From Quercus robur (lineage: Eukaryota; Streptophyta; Magnoliopsida; Fagales; Fagaceae), in NCBI RefSeq assembly GCF_932294415.1, contig NC_065536.1:28725354-28789353 (forward strand): a stretch of 64,000 bases of DNA, read 5' to 3'. The position numbers were made by a program, and so were the translations under genes. Shown here in pieces: positions 46,601 through 58,157 of this stretch. Under the pieces are notes generated by a model. That model was not told the DNA's origin. It did not search any database and worked only from the letters and a program-made list of their open reading frames with translations. Positions within the stretch are counted from its first letter, which is position 1. Every line of letters starts with the position of its first letter.

Positions 46601-49600
46601 AGCACCTTTCCTCCACCGGCAACACATTTATGAACCTACATCCATTTGTTAAGCAGGAAAAACAAAGAATCATTGTAGGTCAGACACGCAAAACCTTAAA
46701 CTAGGAGACAAACAAATAAATACACATAATATTACTCTAAAAAGGTTTTCATGTGAGTTCAAAAAGTATGATAATCAGGTCAATAACACAAGAAATAAAT
46801 AAACATATGCAGACCACATGCATATCAAAAGAAAGTTTGAAAATTACTATTAAGAAAGAAAAGGAAATGGGAGTGATGCATTTAAATTTGGTTCTCTATA
46901 TCAGTCACTGAAAATTCTGGATCATGCCCTGCCCATGGTCTTTGAATATTTAATGCGAAACATACTAAATAGAACAATTCATTTATTTATTTTATCTCTG
47001 CTTTTTTAGATCCCTGTTTAGATAATTCCTTACAAAAAGTAATAATATATTAATGCACGATAATAAACAAATAGCCACCCTTAACCCACCACAACCACAC
47101 AGACAAATTTCTCCAATTTGTCCTACATCAAACATCCTCTAAAACCCCATTACCACACCACCAGTCAAGCCAAAAGCGAACATCAGTTCCTTTGCCAACG
47201 AAAAATGACACAGACCTGGCAAAGTAATTCCATCCCGATCAAATATACTTCCATAAACAAACCCTACACCCTCCTTTAACCTCTTCAAACACTACCCACC
47301 CCAATTAGTACCCTATTTAAGCTCTACAACCCTCCTCCAAAAAGCATCTGTTTCAGTAGCAAAACACCATAACCACTTACCCAACAAAGAACTTATCTAT
47401 TGTAAGCGAAAGATGCTACTGAGAAAGGTGAAAAGTGGGAAGCAACCCCACTTTTCACCTTGGATCGGTCAAAATATGAAGACTTTCTTACTCTTTTTTT
47501 TTTTTTTTTTTGATAGGTAATCAGAAAACTATTATTAATGAGAAAATAAGGAAAAGTACAAGTTGTTCATGATGATGAACAATCAAGAAAAAAAAAGGAC
47601 AAACAGCACAACAAAAAGAGTAATCAGGAAACTAAGCTAAGGGAAGCATAAACTCAGAGAGATAAGAACAATCAGTAAAACCCCAACAACAAGACCACTC
47701 CAAAAGACTACGTTCGCATAAAACTTTTAACTCATCCAACGTCTTCTCATTATCCTCAAAGGAATGCCGATTACGTTCCAACCACACAATCCACATTAAG
47801 CACCTTGGAACCAAATTCCAAATGTCCGAATTATGTTTCCCAAGCCACTGATGCCAACAAGATAACAACCCCGCCACTAAACCTGGCATAACCCAATGAA
47901 TACCAAAAGCCTGAAGCATAAAAGTCCATAGGGAATGAGTAACAGGACAATGAAGAAGAAGGTGGTCTTCCAACTCCCCACCACAACAACACATACAATA
48001 CCAAGTAGCCAACGGGCAACCCCTAAGCATTAGATTATCCAAAGTGAGGATCCGACCATGTGCAACAGTCCACAAAAAGAACGCCACTCGCCTAGGAATC
48101 TTTGATTTCCAAACACCTTTCCAAGGAAATAAAGAATTCGAAGCACCCCAAATCGCATGGTAATAAGACCGGATGTCAAACTTGCCATCACCTTTTAACC
48201 GCCAACAAAGAGTATCGCTCCTATCACCCCAAGGAATACGAGTTTGGATAAGCTGGAATAGGGAATAGGATGCAACTAGCTCCCAATCTTCAAAAGCTCT
48301 ATAAAACCTTAAATCCCATACTCTAATAGTACCCCCTTCAGGAATCCACAGAACCTCAGAGATCTTTTAGAGTATTATCCACAATCCACCTATCGTGCCA
48401 AAAGCAGATACGAGTGCCTTCACCCACAACAAAAGACAGATGCTTAGAGAAGCTCTCTCACCCTTCATTAATGCTTCTCCATAGGCCACACCCATGAGTC
48501 CTCCTGCACACTTTAGTACACCACCCCCCTTGACCCTCACCATATTTTGTGGAGATAACTCGCCACCAAAGATGGGTAACTTCATGACCATATCTCCATA
48601 ACCATTTCCCTAATAAAGCTTGATTAAAAGACACCACACTTCTTATCCCCAAGCCACCAAAGGATATTTGAAACTCCCCTTAAAAGACCCACAAAGAAAG
48701 TTCCTCTGAATACTTTCCAATCTAGCAGCCACAGATTTAGGAATATTAAAAAGAGATAAAAAGTACATTGGGAGGCTTGAGAGAGTACTCTTAAGGAGCA
48801 TGAGCCTACCACTCTTAGATAAATAGAGACGCTTCCACCCAAATAGCTTCTTCTCCATTTTCTCCAAAATAGGATTCCAAATCGAAGCTGTCTTAAAAGA
48901 AGTCCCCAACGGCATCCCCAAATATTTCATAGGCAAACTGCCCACTCCACGATGGAGAATATTAGCCAGTGCATCTAGATTATTCACCTCCCCAATAGGG
49001 ACAATCTCACTTTTCCCAACATTGACCTTCAAACCCGTAAAAGCTTGAAAACAAGACAACACTAACCTTATGGACAGAAGCTGTTCTCTAGAAGCATCAC
49101 AAAATAAGATAGTGTCATCAGCAAATAACAAATAGGAGATACGCACACCAACAGAGTTCACAGAGCCCACCTGAAAACCCCGAATAAGATTACATTCCTC
49201 TGTCTTCTTCAACAGTCTACTTAAAACCTCCATTATCAAAAGAAACAGAAGCGGGGATAATGGATTCCCTTGTCTCAATCCACGAGAACTTCCAAAAAAA
49301 CCTTCAGGGGAGCCATTTACCAGGACTGAAAAGCGGACAGAAGTAACACAAGCCCTAATCCACCCCCTCCATTTCAACCCAAAACCCATCCGGCCCAACA
49401 AATAAAACAAGGCCTCCCAATTCACATGATCATATGCTTTTTCAATGTCAAGCTTGCAAACCGCACCCGGTAATCTGCTTTTCAACCTGCTATCCAGACA
49501 TTCATTTGCAATAAGCACTAAATCCAAGATCTGCCTTCCACCAACAAAGAAATTTTGAGACTCAGAGATAAGATTATCCAGAATTGCCCTCAACCTATTA

Positions 49601-52600
49601 GCCAACACCTTGGATGGCAGCTTGTACACACTACCCACCAAACTGATGGGGCGAAAGTCCTTAATGTTAACAGCATTACACTTCTTAGGAATTAAAGTGA
49701 GAAATGAAGCATTCATAGACCTTTCAAACACAGAGTGCTGATGAAAGTAATCAAAGAAGTCCATGACATCCTTTTCCACAACACTCCAACATTTGTGAAA
49801 AAAAGCCATGGTGAAACCATCAGGACTAGGGGTTTTATCACCCTCCATCTCCCTTAATACCTGGAAAACTTCCTCCTTTGAGAACTCCTTCTATAAGGAC
49901 AACCTCTCTTCCTCTTCAATGCATGCAAAATCTAACCCATCCATAGTAGGACGCCAAACCTCAGTTTCCTCATACAACCCCTGGTAGAAGAGAACTAACT
50001 GAGAGCGCACATCAGCCTCATCCTCATAAAGAACACCATCCACCTCTATCCTCTTAATTAGATTAGCATTTCTATGGGAATTTGCTAATCTATGAAAGAA
50101 ACAATTATTATTATCTCCCTCCTTCACAAACAAAGCACAAGACTTTTGTCTCCAGGAAATTTCCTCAAGAGAAGCCAAATGTTCTATGTCCCCTTTGAGT
50201 TGAATGCGACAATATTGATCCTCATTCGATAGACCCACCGACTCCTCTCTAGCATCTAAACCCATAAGTTCAGTCAGCAAATTCTTCTTTCTAAAAGCCA
50301 AATCACCGAACACCTCCCTATTCCACCTTTTTAAATCAGCTTTCAAAGCCTTCAACTTTTGTGCCAAAATATAACTTGGAGAGCCCGTAAAACTATAACC
50401 AATCCACCATTGTTGAACTCTATCAACAAAACCCTTAACTTGTAACCACATGTTTTCAAATTTAAAGGCACTTCGGCCTCGTCGAACAACACTAGCTTCC
50501 AACAAAAGCGGACAGTGATCTGAAATAACAAGGGGAAGCACCCGTTGGGATCTATTCTCAAAATGTTCCTCCCAATCTAGAGAAACCAAAGCCCTGTCAA
50601 TTCTTGACATAGAGGGGATACCAGAATCTCTAAACCATGTAAAGGAACCCCCTCTAAAGGTAAATCAACTAAAGAATTGCTCTCTAAAAAGTCCGAGAAG
50701 GCAAACATAGCAGGGCTGAACGACTCACAACCAAGTCTTTCACTTGGGTACCTGATAATATTAAAATCCCCTACTAAACACCATGCCATAGGCCACGTGG
50801 CGCGCACCCGTAATAACTCCTCCCACAAATAAGACCACTGACCGTCATCATTGGGGCCATATACACCTGTACAGGCCCAAACAAAGTCATCCACCACCCC
50901 TTTCAATAAGACATTGACAGAAAACTGTCCAACAATAACATCCAACTTTTCAAAAACCCTCTTGTCCCAAACCAGCAAGACCCCTCCCGAAGTCTAGACA
51001 GCATCCAAAGCAACCCAATCAATGAAAGGACTTCCCCATAGACTTCGAACAAAAGCAGTGTCGATAGAAGCTACTTTCGTTTCTTGAAGATAAACAATGT
51101 CACATTTCCACTCTTTTAGAAGATTCTTACAGACCAGTCTCTTCCGGGGATTGTTAAGCCCCCTTACGTTCCAAGAAAGAAGACGTAAATTCATTTAAAA
51201 CTACCAACAACCCCCACAGCATTCAAAGGAGCTCTGCTCCTACTCCTAGAAGAGACACCATCATAATTAACATTCGAAATGAGCCCCTTAAGCTCCCTAA
51301 GACCTCGTGACCCTGAGTTTGTAGGTTGCTTAGGCACTCCATCATCGATCACCTTGAGACATTCTTGTTCGAGAAGGCAGAACAAAGCCAGACATTGAAC
51401 TTCATGTTTCACAATAGGAAAACCCACCATATTACAAAAATCTTTCATCAGCTGGGACACCCAACTTGAATTTGGTTCAGTTTCTGCCACCTGAGCCCCT
51501 TCTGCATCATCCTGAATCAACACCACCTCACCAATAGTATTGGGATCCCACCGAGTCACAGGATTACACTCCAAAAGACAATTATCTTTCACCCCACTAC
51601 CACCATCACAGTTATCAGCTCCACTGTTGTCCCACAGTAGGAAAAGGGGCCCAAAATCATTAGGACTAAGACCAACAGAAGCCACTGACCTAAAAGCCTC
51701 AACTCAATCTTCCCCTTCCCCAAACTCAGTACCCAGCTCAGACAAAGGGGAAAAACGATTATGTTTCGCCCACTGATGCCGACGATGTGACCGTGACCCA
51801 TTTTTTAACTGTTGATCAATGGCTAACAAATATTGCACACCATCATTTAGCTATTACAATTCTTTTCATGATAGCAAGTCACATGTATAGGACCAACTGG
51901 GGCATTGGTAATGGTATAAAGATATTTTAAAGGCTCAAAAGTTCCATAACTTGTATATCCCAAAGACTAAAATTGAGAACAAAAGGGACAAGAACTGATG
52001 CAACAAAAATCAGTAGAAATATAAGAATATTTGAAATATGATAGTATTGATGTTCCATACAGCTTTAAGAAATTCTCTCTCCCGACCGTATTTTGAGTCA
52101 CGTATAGTCGTTGCATATGTGGACCTGCAACAGGAATATCATTAAAATAGAAAATTACAGTTTGTCCAAAAAACCAATCATTTAGATGATAATATCTCAG
52201 TAAGAATGGAGCTTCTTTTTGAAATTGAGTTGGTAAATTTCGCACCTAGAATAGCTAATAGGGCTTCTCACAACTTAGTCCTTTGGACTTGCAGCTATAA
52301 TTTCTGGGGGCCAATCCCCATATCCTCAATCCCTTCATAGGTATTACCTAAAGAGTGAGATGTTGAACCCCTCAGTGGTGGTGGTCTTAGTAAAATGCAT
52401 ATGTTCTCATGGGGAAAAAAAAGATCAAGAAAGGAGCTTCAATGGTTTGATGTTCGATTATACCAATAAATGAATAAAACAAAGAGGAAAATTTGATGTT
52501 TATTAAATAACTATATACATAGATGTCAAATTCATAGATATATTTTCCAGTTCAATATCCACTGATTTTGTTATCATTGTTCTAAATCTTACAGGAAGAC

Positions 52601-55600
52601 TTGTGCCCATCCACCCATTCAAAATCACTTAAACACACACAGAATGAAGAGAGAGAAAGGAAAACCAGTGTCTACTATGTAGTGGCCTATAGAGAACCAG
52701 TCTCACCTTCAAGTCTGCCTTTGATTTTGCTATCTTAAGGCATTTAAGAGGGACATAAATAAATTTGACTTAACCCCATATGACAACTACAACTGTGATG
52801 ACAACACCCAAAAGGCAAGAAACTATCATAAACCATTAGCAAAGTCTGACTATCAATTCAGAATGTTGTCTATGAAGTCTCCCTAATCCACATTGACAAC
52901 AATGAAGTATATCTCAAAGAAAGAAAATATCAATGAGAAAATTGGATAAGAAACAAAAATAGGAAGAGTGAAAACATAGATATTTTTTTACAATGGCAGA
53001 TAGGCAGTACAACAACAAATAGAGAAGCATAATAATCTAAACACACATATTCCATACTCTGATATAAGAAGGTCCAGCTGCAGTCGATCAATTTGAGCAG
53101 CTCCAAGATGTCTATCTGGTGTCATATTATAGTCTCCTGTATAAACCATAGCAGTATCTCCCACCTTTGCATAAAACATTGCTGCTCCAAGAACCTTAGG
53201 GACATAAATAACAAGGAGGCTAAATTAACAACTTGAGATGAGCCTAGAATAATCATTGAAAAGAAACATAAACAGACTGCTATCTCAAAGTCATTTATGG
53301 AAAGCATTGAAAGTGACTTACTTAAGGAATTGATTGTGTTAAAGATCATCTCGTGGAGCCATGTCAAAATTATCAATAATGATGTAACTTTAACTAGATG
53401 TTAATGATTATGCTCTGTATCGATACTATGTAACAGATTTTCTGAATCAGCCATGGAAGAAGGGTCAAGTTGATGTCGTCACTGTCAGAGTGATTCTTGG
53501 TTTCCTGATGCAGCAAGCCACTTACACTGAAAACATAACACTAAACCGTAATTTTCCACTGCTTCTGGAAAATACTGTAACCTGTTGGTCTCCGTTTCAG
53601 ACCTTTAAAAAAAAATTATATCAAATGCTTCTGGAAAACCCTGCAACTTGTTGTTCTCTGTATCTGTCCTTTGCAATTAAATTCTATCCTTTTGGAACCC
53701 TAACCAACCTACAAATCCAAAATGCTTTCTTCATAACCCCTGGGAGGCCTAAAACCTCAAGTTTCAAACCCTAGAGCCCATTACATAAGCATCCCTAGGC
53801 AGATTTCCTAATCTGTCCTGCACTGACCAAAGTCAAGGACTTGACCGCAAATCCATCTTAATTTGATAATAAGTGTCAATCAATGAGGAAGTCTTTAATC
53901 TAATCAGAAAGAAAAGCTGTCTACTTGAGCTTGACGACAGACCAAGGTCCCAATCAAACAGAAAATCCCAAATGGCATAAAAAAAAGGAAACTAATTAAG
54001 GGTCAAATATACCTAGCAAAAAGAGGGGATCAAAACATTAGAGTACCACCTCTTTAAACCATAGCTCGTACAAATTAAAATTCATAGAATTCCAAAATGC
54101 ACCTTCACCAAATGCATAAGCCGGTACAGTAAAACTGAGCTTTAATTCCTAGATTTCTTTTTCCTTAAGGTGTCAAACATGGGGAGGGGAGCAGCCACAA
54201 AAGTGCAGCACCCAAATACCAAGTAAACATAGAGTGGCTCAAGCAGGATAAGGAAGCTTGTGGATAAAGAGGTACTCACCAACAATAGTACTTGGAGTTT
54301 GACGCAAGACAGCCATAACAATTGAACAGTAAAATTGAAAGATAGGAAAATAAAGGGATATGACCTAAGAGTCAGCACCTAGGCCTGGCTTAGAGTTAGC
54401 ACCAAGCAAGGAAAACCACTAGGAAACAACACATAGAGTTGGCTGGAGTCAGCACCAAACCTAAGAAACCAAAAGGCCATTTTTTTCATTCATCAAAATC
54501 TTAATCATAAATCATCTCTAAAAGGAGTACAATGGCTTGCCTATATAGGAAACCCTAGTTCTAATTGGCATAGAAAAACCTAATTGCCTTATTACAAAAA
54601 TAACCTTGCTTCCAAATATTAAAATACTAATAGCCTAATAAACTACTGGGGCCTAAAACATAAAAACACAAAAATACACCGACCTGCAAAAAATGAATAA
54701 TACTAAAGAAAAATCTTCTTGAGTCTCCCACATCACAAAATATGTAGGTAAGAATAAAAATGAAATTGTCATGGACAAGATAAAAGATGCTAGAAAGATT
54801 ATAACACATTTTTGGAAGTTTTAAAAGAGAAGGCTAATAAGTCCAATTGAAAGCGAAACACGGCTGTCAACAGAAAATATAATCTATAGATGAACTTCAG
54901 AAGCCTTACGTGTCCTGCATAGTAGGCACGAATCTGAAGATCCTTATCAACATGCACAGTCTGCTTCAGATCCACAGCTATAACTGCAAAGAGGAACCAA
55001 ACCAAGACAAAGAAAAAGACATATATGAGGAAAGAAGTAGCAGATGTTGAATTTGGAAAGTACATAGAGTAAAATCAGGATGACCACTGGGACATCAAGA
55101 ACATAGAGTAAAAGCAGGAATCATAAAATTGCACAAGTCTAGTCTTATCAAAAAAGGAAAAAAATATTCTTAAAGTGGCAATGAGAAAGATTAAATATGC
55201 TGGTACAGAAAAAGGAAATCCATGTACCTTTTTTCATGCATTCCACAATATGCTCTGAAGTAAATTGTTCTTCTTCACCCCTTCGTTCAACCATCACTTT
55301 TCGATAATCTTCCAACATCAAAGGAGCCAATGCCTTCGTTGGATACTGTGGTGCAATCAATTTCAACATAAATATCAAATTCCAATTTCAATCATGATAA
55401 TGGAAGTCCACATGCAGACTTCTGATAAGCCATTTGACAAGTCAATGTGCCTCTCCCACCCCTGCTCAATCATTTACTTTCTAAAAAATTGCTAGCTAAC
55501 TAGCCAAAGAACATAAAGTAAGGAAGAACAAAAAATTGCATGGAATATACTTCTTTTTTTTTTTTTTTTTTGATAGGTAATAGTTATCTTCATTAAAAAA

Positions 55601-57290
55601 AGTACGTCATGTTCACGATGATGAACAAAATGTACTAGAAACAAATCAAACAGAGATAGAAGCACGAAATAAAAAATGGAAATACATTGTGTAAAACCCT
55701 AAGTACAAGACCACCCAAACAATGTCCCAACTAGCAAAGACTTCAAAAAATCTGCAAATTTCTCAATGTCCTCAAAAGTGCGGGTATTTTGTTCCCTCCA
55801 AATTAGCCACATCAAATAGGCTAGAACCATATTCCAGACCGAAGAAGAGTGTAACCCCAAATAATTCTCCCACACAAAAAGAAGAGAAACAACCGTCCTT
55901 GGCATCACCCATTGCAAACCAAACATAAAAAACACTTCACTCCATAAGGCATGTGCGAACTTGCAATGAAGTAAAAGATGATCCATTGTTTCTCCATTGC
56001 AACGGCACAATCAACACTAATTAACCAAAGACAAGTTCCTTTTTACAAGGTTGTCAATAGTAAGAATACTATCTCGAGCTGCAGTCCATAAAAAGAAAGA
56101 CCCTCTTTTAGGTACCTTACTTCTCCAAATACATTTCCATGGGAAAGGAAAGGTAGGAGGTGCAGATAATGAATTATAGAAAAAGCGCACATCAAAAACG
56201 CCATTCGGGGTTAACTTCCAAAACAAACTATCAGTCCCCTCACCCCTAGGCCAAAATAAAAACGCCTTATGTCCCAACCACTTAAGGTTGGCTACCTGAT
56301 GGCACAAGTATTGCATGGCTAGATATGAAACTTCCTCTTTGGAAGCCTAAGATATTGCATGGCTAGATATGTCATATGAGACAACCATTTTTTTTTCCTT
56401 AAAACCACACTGCTCCAACATATATACCAAAAAATTCCAATTCACACGATTGTAAGCTGTCTCCAAATCCAACCCACATAATACTCCCAAGATGCTAGAC
56501 CATGACCAGGCCCATAGAATCTAAATTAGGTAGCATAATTCTTCATTCACAAATGAGCAATGCTACATACACAATACTTTTCACAACTGTTAAATTATCA
56601 AATTGTTATTGATTCTCATCTGGGCTCACCATGAAATTACTTTATTGTCTACCATCTAGAACCCAGCCCAAAAAAAAAAAAAAAAACGTGATTCTAGAGT
56701 TATCATTCACAAATATATGTCAAGCACTTTTCCTATAAAAAAATTAAAAATTATAAATAAATAAATAAAAAAAAAAAAAAATCTCAGCCAAACATTTCAT
56801 CGAACACGTAAAAGACTCACCGTCATGTATATTGGCCCGCTGTACCCGCATACTTCCGTGAAGTAAGGAAGTGCACCAATGTGATCCAAATGGCTATCCA
56901 ATTAACAAAATCAATAAAAATACAGTGATTTCAATCAAAACTGAAAAAAAAAAATGAACAAAGAAACAATAAGCTTGGGTTGAGAAAGTTAGGTACAAGT
57001 GGGTGATGACAATGCAAGTGAGGGCGCTGTCGAAATCGCCAGAGTTGGAGATGCGAGAGAAATCGGGGTAGCGGCGGTGGTCGTGGTAAGCCATGTCCAT
57101 ACCGCAATCGAACATTATTCGCTTCCCGTTCATCGACACCACCACGCAGCTCTTCCCGACTTGTTGCCCTGCGCCTGAACCAGAAAATCGACGAGGAAAG
57201 TTTGTGGTTATGAGTGTTAGAGGTTGGTGAGAATTGGGAGATTGTGAATAGGAAAAAGGGATTACCGAGGACGAGAGAGTCGATCGCCAT
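37865..57290 (-). CDS. CPSF73-II: Cleavage and polyadenylation specificity factor subunit 3-II (CPSF73-II), 13 exons
   Basis: Exons on the minus strand: 57266-57290, 56997-57174, 56821-56893, 55228-55345, 54910-54983, 53058-53194, 52061-52124, 46570-46635, 44625-44694, 44204-44308, 42243-42384, 40847-40943, 37865-38656. They join in phase to 646 aa, and all introns are GT-AG. It is a metallo-beta-lactamase/beta-CASP nuclease, the INTS11-like paralogue of the CPSF endonuclease, acting in the nucleus on RNA 3' ends. It starts [18 protein letters not shown]. Catalytic signatures are intact: HFHLDH at residues 67-72, His156 (YYAGH), Asp177 (YTGDYN), and His392 and His414 in [10 protein letters not shown] and LVHGEKP. 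The beta-CASP part includes [19 protein letters not shown] and [11 protein letters not shown]. The C-terminal about 230 residues are less conserved. The gene spans 19.4 kb because introns hold LINE insertions; the largest intron is 46636-52060. It is close to the Arabidopsis protein's length (about 613 aa from memory). Confidence 0.96.
38886..39830 (-). mobile_element. LINE fragment with RNase H-like (RVT_3) tail, in the last intron of CPSF73-II
   Basis: A poly-T run (about 38884-38911), poly-A on the minus strand, marks the 3' end. Upstream on the minus strand 39183-39431 reads [20 protein letters not shown] and [19 protein letters not shown], typical of the RNase H-like domain at the end of plant L1 LINEs. 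Farther up, [21 protein letters not shown] text is shifted in frame. It is a 5'-truncated, dead copy. Confidence 0.75.
40340..40700. repeat. Dispersed repeat, intronic copy 1 (partner about 54380-54780)
   Basis: It shares AGCACCTAGG, TTAGCTGGA-TCAG, TTATTAATCAA/TTCATTCATCAA, GAGTACAATNG, CTAATTGNCATA and AATACTAATANCCTAAT-AACTA with 54380-54780, in the same orientation. An A-run of about 27 at 40319-40344 lies beside it. No coding potential is seen. Confidence 0.5.
42945..42975. repeat. GA microsatellite in a CPSF73-II intron
   Basis: About 15 GA units in the intron between the eleventh and tenth exons (42385-44203). A TA run at about 43629-43656 and an A-run at about 43470-43495 lie in the same intron. 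Confidence 0.85.
45333..45525 (-). mobile_element. 3' tail of a LINE, minus strand
   Basis: A T-run is followed by GATAAGTAATAAGATTTATT and GGGATGCCATAGTACACAAG. On the minus strand this is a TTATC-poly(A) LINE 3' terminus of the kind common in woody eudicots (from memory). Only the tail is present; the 5' edge is approximate. Confidence 0.55.
45590..46520 (+). mobile_element. 5'-truncated LINE fragment with zf-RVT domain, plus strand
   Basis: The 215-codon frame 45600-46247 reads [38 protein letters not shown] and [20 protein letters not shown], the zinc-binding domain downstream of LINE reverse transcriptases. Stops follow at 46247 and beyond. The 3' end is ACCTATCAAAAAAAAAA at about 46500-46520. 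It lies in the 44695-46569 intron of CPSF73-II in the opposite orientation and closely resembles 47632-48087. Confidence 0.85.
47632..51194 (-). pseudogene. LINE ORF2: endonuclease, reverse transcriptase, zf-RVT (broken)
   Basis: Domains in order: an AP-type endonuclease ([31 protein letters not shown], and [10 protein letters not shown] after a frameshift), then a linker ([20 protein letters not shown]), then reverse transcriptase 48643-49848 with [43 protein letters not shown] and the catalytic FADDT. After the RT, sequence is lost and the frame shifts near 48645. The zf-RVT tail is 47632-48087 ([19 protein letters not shown]). Breaks: TAG at about 50994, a frameshift in a G-run near 50650, TAG at 49891, and the deletion near 48645. 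The FADD active site itself is intact. Confidence 0.9.
51191..51775 (-). pseudogene. C-terminal remnant of LINE ORF1
   Basis: Frame 51191-51685 ([20 protein letters not shown] ... [17 protein letters not shown]) precedes ORF2. Its TGA overlaps the ORF2 ATG as ATGA. No RNA-binding motif survives because the 5' part is missing. The assignment rests on position and on similarity in style to plant L1 ORF1 tails. Confidence 0.55.
54380..54780. repeat. Dispersed repeat, intronic copy 2 (partner about 40340-40700)
   Basis: It has the same ordered words as the partner, including repeated AGCACC(T/A)A segments at its left. It lies in the 53195-54909 intron of CPSF73-II. Confidence 0.5.
55554..56490 (-). 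mobile_element. LINE fragment with zf-RVT and a scrap of RT, minus strand
   Basis: Poly-T at 55554-55571 followed by GATAGGTAATAG is the 3' end. Minus frames 55699-56010 ([20 protein letters not shown]) and 56017-56316 ([20 protein letters not shown]) are the zf-RVT domain split by a stop. At about 56390-56490 the text [20 protein letters not shown] is the RT motif region, so most of the RT is deleted. The 20-mer ATATTGCATGGCTAGATATG-type sequence occurs twice (about 56310 and 56350) at the junction. It lies in the 55346-56820 intron of CPSF73-II. Confidence 0.82.
56555..56704. mobile_element. MITE, 150 bp, in a CPSF73-II intron
   Basis: It is flanked by a perfect 10-bp direct repeat, ATTCACAAAT (56545-56554, 56705-56714). 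The left end GAGCAATGCTACATAC resembles the end of the 24117-24288 MITE. The right end is only weakly inverted. It contains a run of A at about 56668-56686. Confidence 0.7.
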
Positions 57291-57322
57291 TGCTGAGATT
57301 TTTGCTTTTCTTTCTGCAGAGA

Positions 57323-57349
57323 AAAACCCTAGGAACCTCTTTCGCGCGC
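57323..57349 (-). promoter_or_regulatory. Telo-box and E2F-like site upstream of CPSF73-II
   Basis: AAACCCTAG (57324-57332) and TTTCGCGCGC (57340-57349) lie 34-60 bases upstream of the start codon. Telo-boxes and E2F-type sites are common in promoters and leaders of plant housekeeping and growth-linked genes. Regulation here is inferred. Confidence 0.45.
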
Positions 57350-57399
57350 TTTTTATTTGATTCTGTGGATCTCAACTCTCAACAAGTCGACCGTTAAAC

Positions 57400-58090
57400 T
57401 TGCTTCTTCTATTCCTTTTTTTTTCTTTTTTTTCTTTTTCTTTTGACACAGATGAGGGAATAGACTCACCCGGACCCGAAGAATCCGACCGGCCCGACAC
57501 TCTCCGACTCGATAACTGCCCGACCTGAGCAGTGGTTCGGTTGGCTGCCGGCGCAAAGACCCAATGCCATCGGTTCGAGTCTCGGTTTGCCTGTCTGAGA
57601 AACCAAAGCACCCGACCCGCCCGATGCCTTTCTCTCTTCAAGTCGCAGATCTCGTGTTTCGGCGGAAAACTGGTAAGCCTAAACTCAAAACTCCGTCGAT
57701 ATAAAGAGATCTCGGTTGGATCTCGACAAATATTGCAACATCTTGGCCAGATCTCAAAGGATATGGAGGAATATTGGCCAGATCTGTCAAGATCAGACAA
57801 GATTTCGGCAAAAATCCAACCAGATCTGTCGAGATCTGGCAAGATTTTGTCCAAAATTCGGCCAGATTTCAACCCCTGTAACAAACCCGAAACCGACCGA
57901 GATGCACCCGAAACTAACAAGACCCGATCCGACCGATCCGAAGCTCCATACGGGTCGGTTGCGGGTTATGATTTCTCCCACCCGAGTCTATCGAGTCGAG
58001 GCCAGGTTGGGCACAAACTCGACCCGAACCAACTTGTGGACACCCCTAAGTACAGTTAACATCAAAACTGACCAACTTGGTCCCTAATTA
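57400..58090. repeat. Unidentified GC-richer dispersed repeat upstream of CPSF73-II
   Basis: The block begins with a long T/C tract (57412-57446) and contains repeated GATCTGNCAAGAT and GATCTCGAC-type words and CCCGA-rich stretches. A 175-codon plus-strand frame (57532-58059) reads as Arg/Ser/Asp-rich repeats (PDLSRSDKISAK, PDLSRSGKILSK). I take it as repeat-derived, not a gene. Confidence 0.45.
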
Positions 58091-58157
58091 CTAAGAGAAA
58101 AATGAGAAAAATGAATAACGATTTAGGAACCAAGTTGGGTTTAAAAATCAAATTGAG

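Larger units (their letters stand above)
47494..51801 (-). mobile_element. Near-complete L1-type LINE in the largest CPSF73-II intron
   Basis: On the minus strand the element ends in ACCTATC plus poly-A (plus positions 47494-47511). It runs up to about 51801, carrying the end of ORF1, an endonuclease, reverse transcriptase and zf-RVT domain. It is in the same orientation as the host gene. The 5' end is truncated within ORF1. I could not identify a TSD. Confidence 0.9.

Noticed and set aside
57532..58059. 175-codon plus-strand frame as a gene
   Set aside because: The composition follows the underlying DNA repeat; no domain, no clear promoter or splice structure.
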